Below, piece by piece: positions 62,081 to 64,000 of a stretch of 64,000 nt of DNA. How positions within the stretch are numbered: position 1 is the first letter of the stretch; every line of letters begins with the position of its first letter. This stretch comes from PALSA-607 sp963737705 (GTDB lineage: Bacteria > Actinomycetota > Actinomycetes > Acidothermales > Acidothermaceae), in the NCBI GenBank assembly GCA_963737705.1, contig CAVTTP010000004.1, forward strand, positions 496,001 through 560,000. The letters run 5' to 3'. The position numbers and the translations under genes are program-made. The notes below the pieces were generated by a model. The model ran no database searches and had not been told where the DNA came from. It saw only the letters and a list, made by a program, of their open reading frames with translations.

Positions 62081-62152
62081 GGGCGCGTAGCTCAGTGGGA
62101 GAGCACTGCCTTCACACGGCAGGGGTCGCAGGTTCGAAACCTGCCGCGCCCA
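62081..62152 (+). tRNA. tRNA-Val (CAC)
   Basis: 72-base cloverleaf: acceptor GGGCGCG/CGCGCCC, D-arm GCTC-AGTGGGA-GAGC, anticodon arm CTGCC-TTCACAC-GGCAG with anticodon CAC, T-arm GCAGG-TTCGAAA-CCTGC, discriminator A. Second tRNA-Val in the window; CCA is not encoded. Confidence 0.97.
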
Positions 62153-62194
62153 CCCGTAAAAGCCCAGGTCAGAGCCCCAACGGGCTCATGAGTC

Positions 62195-63730
62195 CTACGA
62201 AGGCGCCGACGGCGAGGCAAACGCGAAGGCCCCGGCGGTGCGCAGAATGGTCTCGGCTTTGGGCAACCCGGCGAACGCGCGTTCAACGTCGGCCGGCGTA
62301 GCAATCTTGTGCGCCTCGGTAGCGATGTAGGCGCGTACCGCCGCGTCGAACGCTTCCGGGCCGACCGCGTTGTAGGCGTCGTCCAGTGCCAGCCCGCCGT
62401 TGCCGTAGACATCCTCGAAGTAGGTCTGGGCGGCTTGCGACTGGGTCGCCCAGAAGGTCATCGGTTCGCCAATGGGGCCGGCTGGCGGTGCGGGGGACGG
62501 CGTGAGGTCGGGTTGGTCGGCTCCGTCGACGACGATGCCTGCCCAGACTGCCCACGATTCGTCGAGCCACGGGTCGCGGCCCTGGTCGTTGCCCACGAGA
62601 CCGAAGAAGTACGAATGCGCGAGTTCATGCGTGACAACTGTCGGAGCGTCGTTGTCGGGGTCGATGTCGGCGATGAGGAATCCGCCCGGAAACTCAAAGC
62701 CGCTGCCAAGGTTGGGCTCGAGCACAGTGATCCACACGTCGGGATAAGGGAACGGGCCGAGCATCTTTTCCAGTGCCGACAGTGACTTTGCGATGGCTGC
62801 TGCCCAGACCTGCGGCGTCACCACCGTTGAGGGCGGCGTCGCAAGATGCACCGACACGTCACCGTCCTGCTGGTTCAGAACGGTGAAATCGCCGACGGCA
62901 ACTGAGACATCGCGCACGGCCGGTGCTGAGAAACTGTGAACGGTCGTGCCATTCGCACCGGCGGTCGTCGCGCCCGCCGTGCCAGTGCCGGTGACGACGT
63001 CTGCAGCTGGTGCTGTCACAGAAAGGCCTGACAGCTCGAAGTCTTCGCTCCCCGACATGTCGCCGTACAAGTTGACCGCCGGATCGCGCATCCAGCCGCG
63101 CCCGAATTCCCACGCCAGCAAGGGAAACGAATAGTCGAACCAGGCGAACTTGCCGCTTGCTTCGCGCCCCGTGCGTTCTTCGACATCGACGCCCAACGTG
63201 AGCGTGAACGCGAGATCGATGTGCACTGTCGTGCCAGGCTTTGCGCACGTCGCCAACGGCAAGACGGCCAATGTTGGCGACGTTGCGGTGCCGCCGTCGG
63301 CGCTCAGCGTAGGCGTGACCGGGGTACCGCCGACCTTCGCAGAATCGATGGCGAGATGGTCGCCGGCGATCGCGGTCTTGGGCTTGTTCGGCCACAACCG
63401 GAAGTCGACCTCACACGTCTTGAGGTCCGGCGTGAAGTCGACTGCCTCCGTCCCGGCGACCTTCCCCGTACGCCAGGCAGTTGCGTCAAATGCGAGGCTC
63501 ACCCGCGGCCGGTCGGGTCGCGGGTTTGCGCGGCCAGCAGCGTCAACACCCAACGACACCTCCGGAGCCACACTGGCGACAGCCGACGTCGTTGCTGCGC
63601 CTGAAGGCGACGGGGACGAGTGAGACGAGGACGAGGTCGACGGGGACGGGGACGGCTTGCCGCTGGTGCACGCGGTGAGCACGAGCGCCGTCAAGGCCGT
63701 GACGCAAATGCGCGCTGTTTTCGCCACCAT
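62195..63730 (-). CDS. M1-family-like metallopeptidase lipoprotein
   Basis: 511 residues from a GTG or ATG at 63730. Signal peptide with lipobox LTAC (Cys21), followed by a Ser/Pro linker. The body matches the M1 peptidase layout: an N-terminal beta domain (VSLAFDATAWRTGKVAGTEAV, FRLWPNKP) and zinc site HELAHSYFFG (HExxH) with the third ligand Glu in WLDESWAVW 18 residues on. It should be an exported zinc aminopeptidase attached to the membrane. The usual GAMEN substrate motif is replaced by FEFPGG. Substrate unknown. Confidence 0.88.
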   Translation of the reverse strand: MVAKTARICVTALTALVLTACTSGKPSPSPSTSSSSHSSPSPSGAATTSAVASVAPEVSLGVDAAGRANPRPDRPRVSLAFDATAWRTGKVAGTEAVDFTPDLKTCEVDFRLWPNKPKTAIAGDHLAIDSAKVGGTPVTPTLSADGGTATSPTLAVLPLATCAKPGTTVHIDLAFTLTLGVDVEERTGREASGKFAWFDYSFPLLAWEFGRGWMRDPAVNLYGDMSGSEDFELSGLSVTAPAADVVTGTGTAGATTAGANGTTVHSFSAPAVRDVSVAVGDFTVLNQQDGDVSVHLATPPSTVVTPQVWAAAIAKSLSALEKMLGPFPYPDVWITVLEPNLGSGFEFPGGFLIADIDPDNDAPTVVTHELAHSYFFGLVGNDQGRDPWLDESWAVWAGIVVDGADQPDLTPSPAPPAGPIGEPMTFWATQSQAAQTYFEDVYGNGGLALDDAYNAVGPEAFDAAVRAYIATEAHKIATPADVERAFAGLPKAETILRTAGAFAFASPSAPS

Positions 63731-63828
63731 GGACCGCCACCCCCGTCGTCCGGAGGCGACATCATGCCGGACGACGGGCGAGGTTGTCAGCCGCTACAGC
63801 TCATGGCGCTGTCGATCAGGCCGTCGGG

Positions 63829-64000
63829 TCAGGCGCCGTGACCGTACTCACCGTGATGTTGCATTTGGAGTTTCTTGACCAGGCCAGGTGGCGCCTTCTT
63901 GGGCGGCTTCGGCGCGGGTTTAGCGGGAGTCTGCACTGCCCCCTTGAGCGCTCCCGGTGGGCTCGGGGGCGCGGGTGGCGCTTTGGGAGTCACAGGTTTG
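63829..64000 (-). CDS. C-terminal end of a Pro/Lys/Ala-rich protein, 5' part beyond window
   Basis: An open frame enters from the right edge and ends at TGA (63829-63831). It is rich in Pro, Ala and Lys (KPAPKPPKKAPPG) and ends LVKKLQMQHHGEYGHGA. Such tails are seen on envelope and cell-division proteins. Too little remains to name it. Between it and the M1-like gene, 98 bases hold nothing I recognise. Confidence 0.55.
   Translation of the reverse strand, partial: KPVTPKAPPAPPSPPGALKGAVQTPAKPAPKPPKKAPPGLVKKLQMQHHGEYGHGA

Overview
The window is a GC-rich actinobacterial chromosome segment. Markers are sepH, an SsgA/SsgB-like protein, DUF3000, DUF3093, DUF3710, DUF4193 and DUF4235 genes, the coproporphyrin-dependent heme pathway (hemE, cgoX, chdC, cpfC), and frequent GTG/TTG starts with ATGA/GTGA overlaps. 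From about 10.4 to 41 kb the gene order, as I recall it, follows M. tuberculosis Rv2701c to Rv2674 (suhB-like, DUF4193, DUF3093, dut, DUF3710, OB-fold, ceoC/ceoB, APC-type permease, TRAM methyltransferase, dxs, RNase D, hemE, hemY, hemQ, msrB). The SsgA-like gene points to a morphologically complex actinomycete (Frankiales or Jatrophihabitans-like order), but I cannot name the genus.

Layout. 1-4.8 kb: a minus-strand operon of a small basic ORF, a cytoplasmic subtilase, an ECF-type sigma factor, a 150-residue protein with a transthyretin-like C-terminus, and a TPR-CHAT protease cut by the window edge. 4.9-11.2 kb: DeoR/GlpR-type regulator and divergent MFS transporter, sepH, adenylate kinase, ferrochelatase, inositol-phosphatase family. 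11.7-15.4 kb: DUF4193, DUF4235, DUF3093, thioesterase, dut, DUF3710, OB-fold; three of these genes are broken by what looks like a single extra base each. 15.4-20.4 kb: two TrkA K+-channel regulators divergent from a KimA-like K+ importer, then TRAM methyltransferase and DUF6941. 20.5-27.7 kb: aconitase behind an AcnR-like operator, dxs, an unknown protein, RNase D. 27.9-33.3 kb: a NarL-type response regulator divergent from a secreted subtilase with a tryptophan pentapeptide tail, a membrane protein and a histidine kinase. 33.3-40.8 kb: DUF3000, EamA, heme genes, and a DUF559 gene bracketed by related palindromes, then msrB. 40.8-46.6 kb: separate LigD-type polymerase and ATP-dependent ligase, a lipoprotein, aldo/keto reductase, and a TetR regulator with two operators. 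45.9-52.9 kb: one operon glgX-treY-treZ-ribD C-domain-ligase. 53.2-64 kb: L,D-transpeptidase (frameshifted), GNAT, GGDEF-EAL, small membrane proteins, four tRNAs, arginase-like, pabB, SsgA-like, M1-like lipoprotein, and the end of a Pro/Lys-rich protein.

The best candidates for an undescribed system are: (i) the TPR-CHAT/subtilase/sigma-factor operon, whose parts parallel the Craspase protease-(anti-sigma)-sigma logic without any CRISPR gene in view; (ii) the two-component/subtilase/membrane-protein cassette with the W-pentapeptide tail; (iii) the palindrome-bracketed DUF559 gene. I saw no CRISPR array, rRNA, insertion sequence or prophage.
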